From positions 156,336 to 220,335 of the forward strand of contig JABMCL010002678.1 of the NCBI GenBank assembly GCA_018857735.1: DNA of 64,000 nucleotides. The letters run 5' to 3'. Position numbers and translations under genes: made by a program. Numbering within the stretch: position 1 is the stretch's first letter; every line of letters begins with the position of its first letter. Positions 25,054 through 37,600 of the stretch are shown in pieces. This DNA comes from Alviniconcha marisindica. Its lineage: Eukaryota > Mollusca > Gastropoda > Provannidae. The notes beneath the pieces were generated by a model. That model worked only from the letters and a program-made list of their open reading frames with translations. It was not told where the DNA came from and did no database searches.

Positions 25054-25802
25054 GTGTGGATAGCTCAGTGGTAGAGCACCAGACTCGTGATCAACAGGTA
25101 ACAGGTTTGAGTCGAGACAGGAGTGGTGTGGATAGCTCACAGGTAGAGCACCAGACTCATGATCAACAGGTAACAGGTTTGAGTCGAGACAGGAGTGGTG
25201 TGGATAGCTCACAGGTAGAGCACCAGACTCATGGCCAAAAGGTAACAGGTTTGAGTCAAGACAGGAGTGGTGTGGATAGCTCACAGGTAGAGCACCAGAC
25301 TCGTGACCAAAAGGTAACAGGTTTGAGTCGAGACAGGAGTGGTGTGGATAGCTCACAGGTAGAGCACCAGACTCGTGATCAAAAGGTAACAGGTTTGAGT
25401 CGAGACAGGAGTGGTGTGGATAGCTCACAGGTAGAGCACCAGACTCATGGCCAAAAGGTAACAGGTTTGAGTCAAGACAGGAGTGGTGTGGATAGCTCAC
25501 AGGTAGAGCACCAGACTCGTGATCAAAAGGTAACAGGTCTGAGTCGAGACAGGAGTGGTGTGGATAGCTCACAGGTAGAGCACCAGACTCGTGACCAAAA
25601 GGTAACAGGTTTGAGTCGAGACAGGAGTGGTGTGGATAGCTCACAGGTGGAGCACCAGGTTTGAGTCGAGACAGGAGTGGTGTGAGAATTTTCTTCTTGA
25701 GGGTCAACTTTCTGTGCTCACTTTTGGGACAGTATTCATTCCACCCCCATGTTACCACAGAAGCACGTAAAATATCCCAGTCATTCTGCCAAAAGATCCA
25801 AG
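25054..25802 (+). mobile_element. tRNA-derived SINE whose tRNA-like head is amplified 9x
   Basis: Nine 72-bp units starting at 25054 each carry an A-box-like TAGCTCAGTGGTAGAGC (TAGCTCACAGGTAGAGC in copies 2-9) and a B-box-like AGGTTTGAGTCGAGA. The last unit lacks the anticodon-arm segment and runs into a tRNA-unrelated body (25680-25802). A single-copy relative, head and body, lies inverted at 49835-50025, so the body belongs to the same SINE. The array is open in several frames only because 72 is a multiple of 3. Confidence 0.8.
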
Positions 25803-26353
25803 ACATCCTGCCAAAAACACAAGTGACAGGTCACAGCTAAACACAGACGCACCATATATATGGGGCTTTGAATGAGGTGGCATCGTAAACTGGTGCCTGG
25901 TTGTATGGTGTACACAGAACGTGTGATGAGACGGCAGCAGTTTGATGTGGCACCAGCCATGTAACAACCAAACAGTGCTGTAAGAACACCACTTTGGTGG
26001 ACGCTGCAGAAATCCTACCAGCTGAAAGCTGAGTCTCAATTTAAACAGCGGAAGAGTAGAAGAATTTCTGAGATCGGATGGCAGATTCAGAACCAAAATA
26101 CCTGGCCTCTGTGATTCAGTAAGCTTTCATCTTCCACTTAGAGTACATAGTTAGTCTAGTGCCTCTCTGAATCATTGCACTTAATGAATACATGGTTAGT
26201 CTAGCACCTCCTTGAATCGTTGCACGTAATGAAACTTCCCAACTTCACAAATCAGCTAAGTATACACCATGTATGCCTATTCAGAAAACATACTTGATGA
26301 TCGGCCTCCGTTTGTGAAATGCCTGCTGAAACATTGATCATAATAAGCACATA

Positions 26354-26414
<61 letters not shown>

Positions 26415-27099
26415 TAAATGTTTTATATATAAATGTCTTTGTATATAAATGTCTTACATTTTGTAAAAGGCTCAAAGTACTGTACATAAAACTGATAAAA
26501 AAAATAAACAGGACAGGAGTGACTGAGAGGCGGGGAGGGTTACATTAAGGATCTCTGATTAATATATTTACAACAACAAAAGTGACTTGATTACACAGTA
26601 AGATTAACACACACGAGCGTGCATACACGCATGCATCCACATCCACACACAGAGCCTATTTCAGGACAGAAATCACAAATCTATAAATACTAGTAGGTGA
26701 AAAACAAAATGCCACAGATGTTTCTTGCCAAGATTCTTTCTGACATCGGAGCCCAATTGATAAGCTTTCACAGAAGCCACCCTGGTGGATTTATCTGCTT
26801 TAATTGTACTCAGATGTACACAAGGAGACAGCTGCTGCAAGTGATTCAGGTTTTTCTTGTTATGTCCCTTGTCAAACACATGAGGTCAATCAGGGTTACA
26901 CGTTTACTTCCCTTCATTCATTCTAAAAAGCTTTGAGGTAAATGGAGCACAATACTGGTGTCGTTCAGATCATGCAGAAGGGCAGCAAATTAACAGATCT
27001 CGTCAGGGTGAGAGGATCAGTGCGTAGGGCGTAGAGCACACCTGACGTGCCGTGCTGACTCATGGCTTCTTCGGAAGGGTCTTGTGTGGAGAACACACT

Positions 27100-27440
27100 C
27101 AATTTACACTTTCAAAAAGGATGCACTCTTTTTTACAAATTCAGCAACAACACACTCAGTTCAAACATTCACAAAAACACACACGCCTGCACATTCAAAA
27201 ACTACTCATTTTACACATTCAGGACGAACAGTCTCATTTTACACATTCGGGACAGTCTCATTTTACACATTCAGGAGGAACACACTCATTTCACCCATTC
27301 AGAAAGAACAAAAATTTACATATCCAGGAACAGTACACTCACTTTACACATTCAGGAAGACAGCACCCACTAAATACATTCAGGAAGAACATGCTCATAG
27401 TGCACATTCAGAAAGAAAACACACTCATTATACACATCAT
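27100..27440. repeat. ~28-bp minisatellite (TTTACACATTCAGGAAGAACACACTCA)
   Basis: About 11 degenerate units sharing ACACATTCAGGA and CACTCAT. Confidence 0.9.
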
Positions 27441-28029
27441 TCACTGAGGAAAAACATGTTCATTCTGCGAAGAGGTCCACATGAATCTGTGCAACTTGGA
27501 AGGCCAGTCAAGTGATGGAGAATTCTGACACGATGAAGATGATGGTAGGAAGGCACCACATGGTGTGCGGTGACGAAAGTCAATCACAGACAAAGATAAC
27601 GGTGAAGTCGGACCAAGGCATCATAGGTACCGACAAAACTTTGGCAGATGACACTTCATCAAACTGAAAATTAGGAGAAACGACAGGTTGCCCCAAATAG
27701 TTAATTTTTTTGAATTTTTTGTTTGTTCCTGCAGTTGTACCCAAAAAAGCAGTATTTTGTCAAGCAACACACAATCCAACTTTAATGATTTTGACAATTC
27801 CTGGTGTTTTTTCTTCTTCTTTCAATTCTATGAATGCTTATTTTGACAAACTGGTGTACTGAGTCTGGAACCACTAAATGCAAAACAAGGCAACTATTTT
27901 TATGAAACTGTTTCTGAACAGTTTTGTCCTTTTGACCAAGTTGCCTTTCAAATACTGTCCACCTCAAGTCAGGTCAACCATTATGATGATGAAGTGTCAT
28001 TAGATGAAGAAGTCACAAAAACTTGAAGA

Positions 28030-28135
28030 TCTCTGTCCGTGGTTTTGACAGCGTCTGTCTTGAAAATCTCTGCCCATGGTTTTGACAGTGTCTATCTTGA
28101 AAATCTCTGCCCATGGTTTTGACAGTGTCTCTTTT
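28030..28135. repeat. ~46-bp repeat, 2.5 copies
   Basis: Block CTTGAAAATCTCTGCCCATG plus GTTTTGACAGTGTCT. Confidence 0.85.
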
Positions 28136-28904
28136 CTCAGTATGTAATACTGAGGATATGTCCACACCAGCACATCATTAACAATGCTTCAGCAACAGAA
28201 GATAAAGCCTGAACAAAGTCTTAAGACAATGCCCACATAAAACTTTGACAACTTGTTTATCACTTGAATGTTCACTATGGAATTGGCCTGAAACAAAAAT
28301 CAAAAAAATAAATAAATATATTGTGACACAGTAAACAGAAATATGTATATATTGTGACACAGTAAACACAAACATGTACAGTACAGCAAACAAATTAAAA
28401 TGGACACAGCACACACCTAAAATGGTACAGAAGAGTATGGTAACACCACTAGGTCAAAATGTGTATGTACAAGCTTTGATGACAGTGCTGGTGCAATTGT
28501 GTGTGCGGAACGGTGCGTTCATGGGGGTTCTCCTAGCCACTTTAAAAAACAAAATCTCCTAGCCACTTAAAAATTAAATAAAAAGCTGGAAAGTATGCAG
28601 GAGAATGGATCAATTTAGCAGCAAGGGAGAAAAGAGAAAGAGAAAAAGGACATGACAGAAGAAGAAGAAGACAGGAGAAAGAAAAGCAGAATCAGGACAG
28701 TACAGAGATTCCGAACAGGAAGGAAGAAGACATCAGACATCCCTGGCTTCCCTCTGGAGGTGAAAAGCATGGATTTATAGGCAAGGTACTCCTTAGTTTG
28801 AGACTCTGTTCTTTAGGAATAAAGGACAGAAGACCAATAAATAAAATAATAAATACATGAACAAAAAAGCAAACCGATAAAAATCTATTAAAAACAAACT
28901 ACAT

Positions 28905-28945
28905 ATGCACACACACACACAAACACACACACACACACATATATG

Positions 28946-29004
<59 letters not shown>

Positions 29005-29012
29005 TGCACACA
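28905..29012. repeat. CA microsatellite abutting calpain exon 11 donor
   Basis: CA tracts at ~28911-28938 and ~28949-29003, i.e. (GT)n on the gene strand starting within the donor region. Confidence 0.95.
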
Positions 29013-29015
29013 CAC

Positions 29016-29227
29016 CCTGAGAGTGAGAAGTGTTTCTCCCCAAACACCCGCAGCATGAAGGAAGCGATGCTATTGGGTTTGAAGGTGGACGGGATGATGA
29101 CGTAGTGACCAGGGTCCAGCTGAAAGCGACCGCTGACTTCACGGAAGTTAATGTAGATGCCACTCTTCCCGCAGTCAGGGGTGTAGCGGAAATGTCGGGC
29201 AGGAAGTTTGGTGTGCGGCGTGTCAGT
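29016..29227 (-). CDS. calpain exon 11 (end of domain III)
   Basis: Encodes a Cys/Arg/Tyr-rich segment, [30 protein letters not shown] and [15 protein letters not shown]. Likely donor GTGTGT at 29015 opens directly into a (GT)n tract; reading through gives Cys/Val junk. Next exon not found. Confidence 0.85.
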
Positions 29228-31651
29228 CTGCAGGGTCAAAATACCATGCAATACAATACAATATACAATACAGTATACAATACAATATACAATACAAAAT
29301 AACTTTATTGCCAAGTGTCAATACACTGACTGCACGACGATTGTTTTGTGGTGCCAAGTACTCTCATCACACATTCACTCCAATCATAAAACATTTAATT
29401 ACAACAACAGCGAATAAACATCCTGGTAAAAAGTCATTCATAGATAAAAACATGAAAAATCCCACTGGCATCAAGCTGTGCATATCACATAAAATTGCCA
29501 CTTCCCGAGGACCCCCTCTTAAAAGTTACGGTCCTAATAAAAGCAATTTTAAGAATGATCTACAACAAATTAATTAATTAACCCTGCCAGCTTACTCCGC
29601 TGGCCACTATCACCCTGACCCATCCAAGATCCTACGCACTAAAAAACATGCACTAAAGGTTACAACTGCACGCCTTTCAGTGTTAGTCAGATCTTCACTT
29701 TATTTTGCGAACTGAAATGAGACTGCTCACCTTGTAAATGGCAAATCCAATCTGGAGACTTTTGGGTTTGGAGCACCGGGTCGTCTGTTGAATATCTTGC
29801 ATGAGGGAGATAACGATGTTGCACTTGCCTTCTGACTCGGCATCATCTGTGTCAATGTTGAACTCATCTGTTCAAACCAAGGACAAGTCACAAGATTAAT
29901 TATGATGCATTGGCCGCATCCCTGACCACATAAATATGCTCTGACCACATCATATGCACTGATCTCTGGCTGCATCCCTGACCACATAAATATGCTCTGA
30001 CCACATCATATACACTGATCACATAGGCACTGGCTGCATCACTGACCACATATGCACTGACCACATCCCTGACAAACATATGCACTGACCACATCACTAA
30101 CCACATATGCATTGACCACATCACTGACCACATATGCACTGACTACCTAATTATTCACTGACCACAACATATACTCTGATCACACCACTGACCACATTTG
30201 CACTCACCCCGTCACTCAGCACTACTGCAAAGATAATTATCATACATCTCTGTCTGCATACATCTCCCCCCCCCCCCCCCATTCTCTCTCTCTATGACTC
30301 ACTAAAAATTACTGGACACAATAAGAGTTCAGTCTGTGTGTAATAACCAGTGAGTCAATAACCAATATGGCATTAGGATCCACAGACCAGCCTCATGCAG
30401 TGTAAGCAATGGGTTAAGTTTGTGGGTAATAACCAGTGAGTCAATAACCAGCAAGGCCTTAGGGGCCACTGACCGGCCTCGTGCAGTGTAAGCAATGGGT
30501 TAAGTTTGTGTGTAATAACCAGTGAGTCAGTAACCAGCAAGGCCTTAGGGGCCACTAACCAGCCTGGTGCAGTGTAAGCAGGAAGTCAGGGTTAGGGTTA
30601 AGTTTGTGTGTAATAACCAGTCAGTCAGTAACCAGCAAGGCCTTAGGGGCCACTGACCAGCCTCATGCAGTGTAAGCAGGAAGTGTGGGTTAGGGTTAAG
30701 TTTGTGTGTAATAACCAGTCAGTCAGTAACCAGCAAGGCCTTAGGGGCCACTGACCAGCCTCATGCAGTGTCAGCAGGAACTGTGGGTTGGTGGCAAAGA
30801 GGTCCAGGTTGTTGCGTGAACCCCCCGCCGACACGTCCTCCTGCCACGCCCCCCGCACTGTCGCCATATGTCCTGAACATCATCAACACCAGCAATGACA
30901 CATGCCCTGAACATCATCAGCACCAGCAATGACACATGTCCTGAACATCATCAGTACCAGCAACGATACGTGTCCTAAACATCATCAAAACCAGCAATAA
31001 CATATGCCCTGAACATCATCAACACCAGCAATGACACATGTCCTAAACATCAACAGCACCAGCAATGATAGATGTCCTGAACATCATCAGCACCAGCAAT
31101 GATGCATGTCCTGAACATCAACAGCACCAGCAATGATACATGTCCTGAACATCATCAACACCAGCAATGATGCATGTCCTGAACATCAACAGCACCAGCA
31201 ATAATACATGTCCTGAACATCATCAACACCAGCAATGACACATGTCCTGAACATCATCAACACCAGCAATGATACACACATGTATGTCCTGAACATTATC
31301 CACACCAGCAGTAATACATGTGAACATCATCAACACCAACCATAATACATGTCCCAAACATTATCACAACATTACTGATTTGCATATGAAGGTCATACAG
31401 TATGGCACAAACTCTTGCACAACATCAGAATGCTTCTTCTTTCAACTGTTAAAACTGATCTATTAACTGAACTTTCCTATGAACAAAATACACTGGAGTC
31501 TTTCTGCAATCAAGGAGTGGAGACAGTCATGTTAACACAGCTACTTGTGTTCGTGTGAATGGTGTGCATGCATGTGTACATATATTGTGTGTTTGTTTGT
31601 GTGTGTGTTTGTTTATATATGTGTGTGTGTTCATGTGTGAGTGTGCATGTG

Positions 31652-31698
<47 letters not shown>

Positions 31699-34600
31699 CA
31701 ACATCAGCAATGGCACATGTCCTGAACCACACAGACACCAGCAATGGCACGTGTCCTGAACCACATCAACACCAGCAACGGCACATGTCCTGAACCATCT
31801 CAACACCAGCAAGGATAGAAAAGAAAGAAGTGAATTAAATGTGCTGAAGAAATGGCAGCACTCACAAAACCGATTTTTGTCCCTTCCCAATCCCAGAATG
31901 TTTTCAAGTTTCAGCAAACAAAACAGCAGTGAGCGGCAGACAGGACAGAGTGCAGGCAGCACTTACTGTGTCCAGACAGACAACAGAGTGCAGGCAGCAC
32001 TTACTGTGTCCAGACAGACAACAGAGTGCAGGCAGCACTTACTGTGTCCAGACAGACAACAGAGTGCAGGCAGCACTTACTGTGTCCAGGCAGACAGGAC
32101 AGAGTGCAGCAGCACTTACTATATCCAGACAGACAACAGAGTGCAGACTCCACTTACTGTGTCCAGGCAGACATAACAGAGCACAGGCACCACTTACTGT
32201 GTCCAGGCAGACAACAGAGTGCAGGCAGCACTTACTGTGTCCAGGCAGACATAACAGAGCGCAGGCACCACTTACTGTGTCCAGGCAGACAACAGAGTGC
32301 AGGCACCACTTACTGTGTCCAGGCAGACACGCAGGCACCACATACTGACAGCGTCCAGGCAGACATGCAGGCACCACATACTGACAGCATCCAGGCAGAC
32401 ACGCATGCACCACATACTGACAGCGTCCAGGCAGACACGCAGGCACCACTTACTGACTGCATCCAGGCTGATACAACACAACTTACTGACTGCATCCAGG
32501 CAGATACAACACCACTTACTGACTGTGTCCCGCACGCCATCCCCATCAAAGTCCGGACCCAGCAGACAGATGGTGACCTCCTGGAAGTGGCGGCAGAAAT
32601 CGCGGAAGGACATCCAGAACTCTCCATCATCACGGGACTCCACCTGGATCTTCCTCTTGGTGGCCTCGTCCACCCACTGCCAGTTCACGTCGCTGACACA
32701 GGATGGAAATTTGCATATCAGCCATCCTCATGAATATTCACACAGCTGGAGCTGCAGTGGAACTGCTGATGACAGATGTCACAAGAACTGTGATTAGATG
32801 CTGTTAAAGATGCGTGGTCTTTGGTGAGGGTCACTTGTCATTGTGTGCGTGTGTGTGTGTGTGTGTGTGCATGCGTGCATATGTGTGTGAGTGCAGAATG
32901 TTATATATTGTTATTGTATTCAAGCAGCTTGCCAGCTCCATATTTTACTGAGTTGTTGAATGTTTTATTGTAAAATGTACTGAATATTTCATGTCAATGA
33001 TGAAGTAGAAGATGAATTTCACTACACAGAGACAATAAATTTTTATTGTATTGTATCATATTCAAATTTGCACTTGCTCATCACTCCAACTGTCACTCAC
33101 TTGTCATTCGTCACACCAACTATCACCTGCATGTCACTATATCCCTCACTTGTCACTCCAAAAGTCATCCATTTGTCACTCCAACTATCAATCACTTGAT
33201 GCTCCAACCATCATTCATTTGTCACTCCAACTGTTATTAACTTATCACTGTCATTCAAACAATCACTTCAACCATCACTCACTTGTCACTCCGACTGTCA
33301 CTCCAGCAATCATTCACTTGTCTCTCCAACCATCAGCAATCATTCACTTTGTCTCTCCAACCATCAGCAATCATTCACTTGTCTCTCCAACCATCAGCAA
33401 TCATTCACTTGTCTCTCCAACCATCAGCAATCATTCACTTGTCTCTCCAACCATCAGCAATCATTCACTTGTCTCTCCAACCATCAGCAATCATTCACTT
33501 GTCTCTCCAACCATCAGCAATCATTCACTTGTCTCTCCAACCATCAGCAATCATTCACTTGTCTCTCCAACCATCAGCAATCATTCACTTCTCTCCAACC
33601 ATCAGCAACATTCACTTGTCTCTCCAACCATCAGCAATCATTCACTTGTCTCTCCAACCATCAGCAATCATTCACTTTCTCTCCAACCATCAGCAATCAC
33701 TCACTTCTCTCCAACCATCAGCAATCACTCACTTGTCTCTCCAACCATCAGCAATCACTCACTTGTCTCTCCACCATCAGCAATCATTACTTGTCTCCCA
33801 CCTCAGCTGTCTTGTCTCTCCAACCTCACAATCACTCACTTCTCTTCCCCACAGCATCATACTTCTCTCCAACCATCAGCAATCACTCAACTTGTCCTCC
33901 CTTCCCACAATCACTCAGCTTCTTCCAACCCCCAGCAATCACTCACTTTCTCCCAACCCTTCACAACATCTCACTTGTCTCTCCAACCCACACACCAGCT
34001 CCCATCATCAGCAATCATCAACCCCTCCCCACATCTTCATACTTGTCAACGACCCCGCCATTCCTAGGTCAGGGGTTGTATCAACCATTCCCCACCATTT
34101 CATGCTTGACTTTAAACCACACAAAACTGCATGAAGCGAGTTGTCCTCATTCCCACATCTCACGCTTGACTTAAAACCCCACATCTAGTCAGTTGTCAAC
34201 ATTCCCACATCTCACGCTTGACTTCAAACCCCACAACCCCACATCTAGTCAGTTATCAACATTCCCACATCTCATGCTTGACTCTGAAACCCCCACCCAT
34301 CTAGTCAGTTGTCAACATTCCCACATCTTATGCTTGACTTAAAACCCCACAACCCCACATCTAGTCAGTTGTCAACATTCCCACATCTCATGCTTGACTT
34401 CAAACCCCAATCCAGTCAGTTGTCAACATTCCCACATCTTATGCTTGACTTAAAACCCCACATCTAGTCAGTTATCAACATTCCCACATCTCATGCTTGA
34501 CTTGAAACCCCAATCCAGTCAGTTGTCAACATTCCTACATCTCATGCTTGACTTCAAACCCCACATCTAGTCAGTTGTCAACATTCCCACATCTCATGCT

Positions 34601-37600
34601 TGACTTAAACCCCACATCTAGTCAGTTGTCAACATTCCCACATCTCATGCTTGACTTGAAACCCACAATCCTAGTCAGTTGTCAACATTCCCACATCTCA
34701 TGCTTGACTTCAAACCCTGCATCTAGTCAGTTGTCAACATTCCCACATCTCATGCTTGACTTGAAACCACACATCTAGTCAGTTGTCAACATTCCCACAT
34801 CTCATGCTTGACTTCAAACCCCATCTAGTCAGTTGTCAACATTCCCACATCTCATGCTTGACTTGAAACCACACATCTGTCAGTTGTCAACATTCCCACA
34901 TCTCATGCTTGACTTCAAACCACACAACCTGGTTCAGTGTGTAAAGTTCCTGGAATGGTTTTCAATTTTCCTTGTTTTTATTTCCTTCTCAGTCTATCTT
35001 CTTAATAATAATAATAAAAAATGTATATTTATTATGCGCTCATCAACACCCTGAGTGCTCACATGATACATATTAATCTAAATATGATATTCTATACACA
35101 TTTCATTCTCTCTATAGATTTTTTCCCCAGCATGACATCGCTACTAAGTACTATCAACAGTTAGAGGCAGTCTGATTGAAAAGTGAAAAGACGAGACCTT
35201 GGTGACATCAGTGACTGTGTAGGCGTGTCCAGGAACCAGGCCATTGGCCTCAGCCTTCATGCTGTTCCGCCAGTCACCCTGTGCGTGCCACAAGAAAAAC
35301 AAAAACACATTTGTCAGTGAAATAACAGAAACTCCCCATAAAAGTTTTGGTTGCAAAAATATTAGCAGTTCAGAAATCTGGTAGAAATGGTCATATTTGA
35401 TTGTATGAGCCCTCACTGTGACCCTGACCTTGAGGTTAGCAAAGCAATTATTTTGCTTGGCATTCAACTCATGATGAACTCTGGTTACAAAATGTTTGAC
35501 AATTGAAAAGATATCATCTGGACAAACATTATTTCAAACTTTAAACATTCACTGTGACCTTGACACTGAACACAGTAATCCAACAGTTTCACCAGACACC
35601 CCATCTTCGAGATGATGATCAACCATCAAACAAATTCTGCATGCGAAAGAATTATTAGTTCAGAAGATATGTAGAGTAAAAGACACACAAAAAACCCCAC
35701 CAACATCCATTGTGTTCAAAATATTTGGTTTTCTGGAAACCTTTCTCAATGATAGTTTTAAAAGATATGGTAGAAACAGTAATATTTTAATAATATGAAC
35801 CCTTGCTATGACCTTGACCTTGAAGATGGCAACCCAATTGTTTCACATGACGCTCTGGCTCATCATAATGCACCATCACACCAAGTTGGTTACAAAAGGT
35901 TGAACAGTTCGGAAGATACAGTCCACACAAAATCCACACACATGGACACATGGACGTTGTGATTTGAATCTATCCCCCTAACTCTGTTAGAGTATGGTAT
36001 GAACAAAAGTCAATTAGCCAAGTCAAATTCAGCAGTACTATAACCCATAAAGGACCTTGGTTCACACAGAACAAGAAGAAGTAGAAGAAGGATAAATTAA
36101 TGAATCCATGAAACATCAGACCTTTTTGGCACTGGTGACAAAAGCGCCAGCTTTGTGGGCGCGGGAGATGAGCTGGTAAATGCTGGGGTCATACTCGTTG
36201 ACGTCATAGCGCTCAGCAAGGCCTCCAGTCAAGTCCACCATGGCGTCCATGGTGATCCCTCCCTCAATTGCTTCGTAGCTGCCATGGAGTCTGCACAGCA
36301 CAGTGTCAGCAATATGTTTTCTGTGTATCTGATAGTCCGAACTGGAAACTGTTCCCATTAGTACCATGGGTAACTTTCTCTGATGAATGCCAGCTGTGAC
36401 GGTCTACTGAACCCCTAATCCACTGGTGAAACTGCTATGGAATTTTGCTAATGCTGATGTGTGTTCTTTAACCCTTTGAATCCTGCTGCCTTTGTGGGTC
36501 CCCCCCCCCCCCCCCCCCCCACCAGCTGAGGTTGTTTTTAGCTTGTTTGCTGTGTTGTTGTTTTTGGGAGGGGAGAGGGTTGTTTATTAATAATATACTT
36601 GATTTTATTAAGTTTTTATTCTAATTAAGTGAGTGAAACTGTATGGTATTTACTTACTTTTTTTTTTAATGTACTTTTTATTATTTACCAAAGGCAGAAA
36701 ACTGCGTTTTTCCTTTTTAAGAATTAATAAGATATTACTGTGTTGTATTGTAGTGTGGTGCTGTCCATGTCAGTGGAAATCACGTCCAAAACTTATCTTG
36801 CTGCAAAACATCTCCAGCTACCTATAACTCCTGCACAAAAATGAAGAAGAAGAAATGGTTGATATGTGAGCAGTTTTCAAATTTCATGCATATACATTTT
36901 ATCCCCTTTTAAACTCTCAGGTGGCTGAAAAATGCGGACATTGATCAGACTGAAACCTACTTTGCATAAGCCTTTTCGATGAGAGGTACCCAGAATTCCC
37001 TTGGCTCTTCGCTGTGCCCGTATATCAGCTGACCATCCACACTAGGAAGGCGATCGTCGATGAAGACAGTTTGCCAATGGCCAAAACGCCAGAAATTGAA
37101 GCAGACCACGCCCTTGTAGTCTGGCCCTGAAAGCTGCTGATCGGATGGCACAACCTGCAGAGAAAAAGAGGGAAGACAAAATGTGAATGGAATAAAATAA
37201 AAAGAAGAAGACAGATTTGATAAGAAGGAAAAGAGAGTGAGCAGGACTTAATGGGAAGAAGAAACGAGAAACAGATATAATGGGAAGAAAAGGAGAAAGA
37301 TGTGATGGGGGGAAAAAAGAGAGAGAAAAGATATACATGGGAGCAAAGAGGAAGATGTGCAATGGGAAGATAAAGAGGAAGACACAATGGGAAGATAAAG
37401 AGGAAGACAATGGGAAGATAAAGAGGAAGACATGCAATGGGAAGATAAAGAGGAAGACATGTAACAGGAAGTTAAAAAGGAAGGTGCGCAAAGGGAAGAT
37501 AGAGGAAGACATGCAATGGGAAGATAAAGAAGAAGACAGGTGTGAAGATGTGATGGCAGAAAAAGAGCAAGACAGATGTGACTGTGAACAAAAGAGAGAA

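Larger units (their letters stand above)
20450..28990. other. repeat-rich region on the 3' side of the calpain; no secure exon
   Basis: From about 20.4 kb the CA strand replaces the TG strand as the plus-strand microsatellite type, consistent with sequence transcribed leftwards. I searched the minus strand for a calpain penta-EF-hand or C2 exon and could not identify one. The region may hold unrecognised calpain 3' exons or 3'UTR. Confidence 0.4.
32693..35197. other. interval expected to hold the calpain catalytic-Asn exon; none seen
   Basis: Exon 6 ends in phase 0 and exon 8 begins in phase 2, so an exon of 3n+2 bases with the RNPWG motif is required. I could find no such reading frame on the minus strand. 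The interval is dominated by arrays at 33050-34090 and 34130-34925. Confidence 0.6.

Noticed and set aside
25054..25680. Nine functional tRNA genes or a long repetitive protein
   Set aside because: Units have A/B-box-like words but no convincing acceptor and anticodon stems, and the open frames follow from the 72-bp period; a SINE body follows the last unit.
30585..30700. Interstitial telomere (GGGTTAGGGTTAA)
   Set aside because: Only two adjacent units in each of two copies of a local tandem repeat; not telomeric DNA.
31841..32797. Long plus-strand reading frames rich in Gln, Ala, Thr and Cys
   Set aside because: They read the antisense of the exon 8 donor minisatellite; the conserved calpain frame is on the minus strand.
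33051..34134. 338-aa and 283-aa Ser/Ile/His repeat proteins
   Set aside because: The 30-bp unit is a multiple of 3, so frames stay open; no non-repeat coding sequence is attached.
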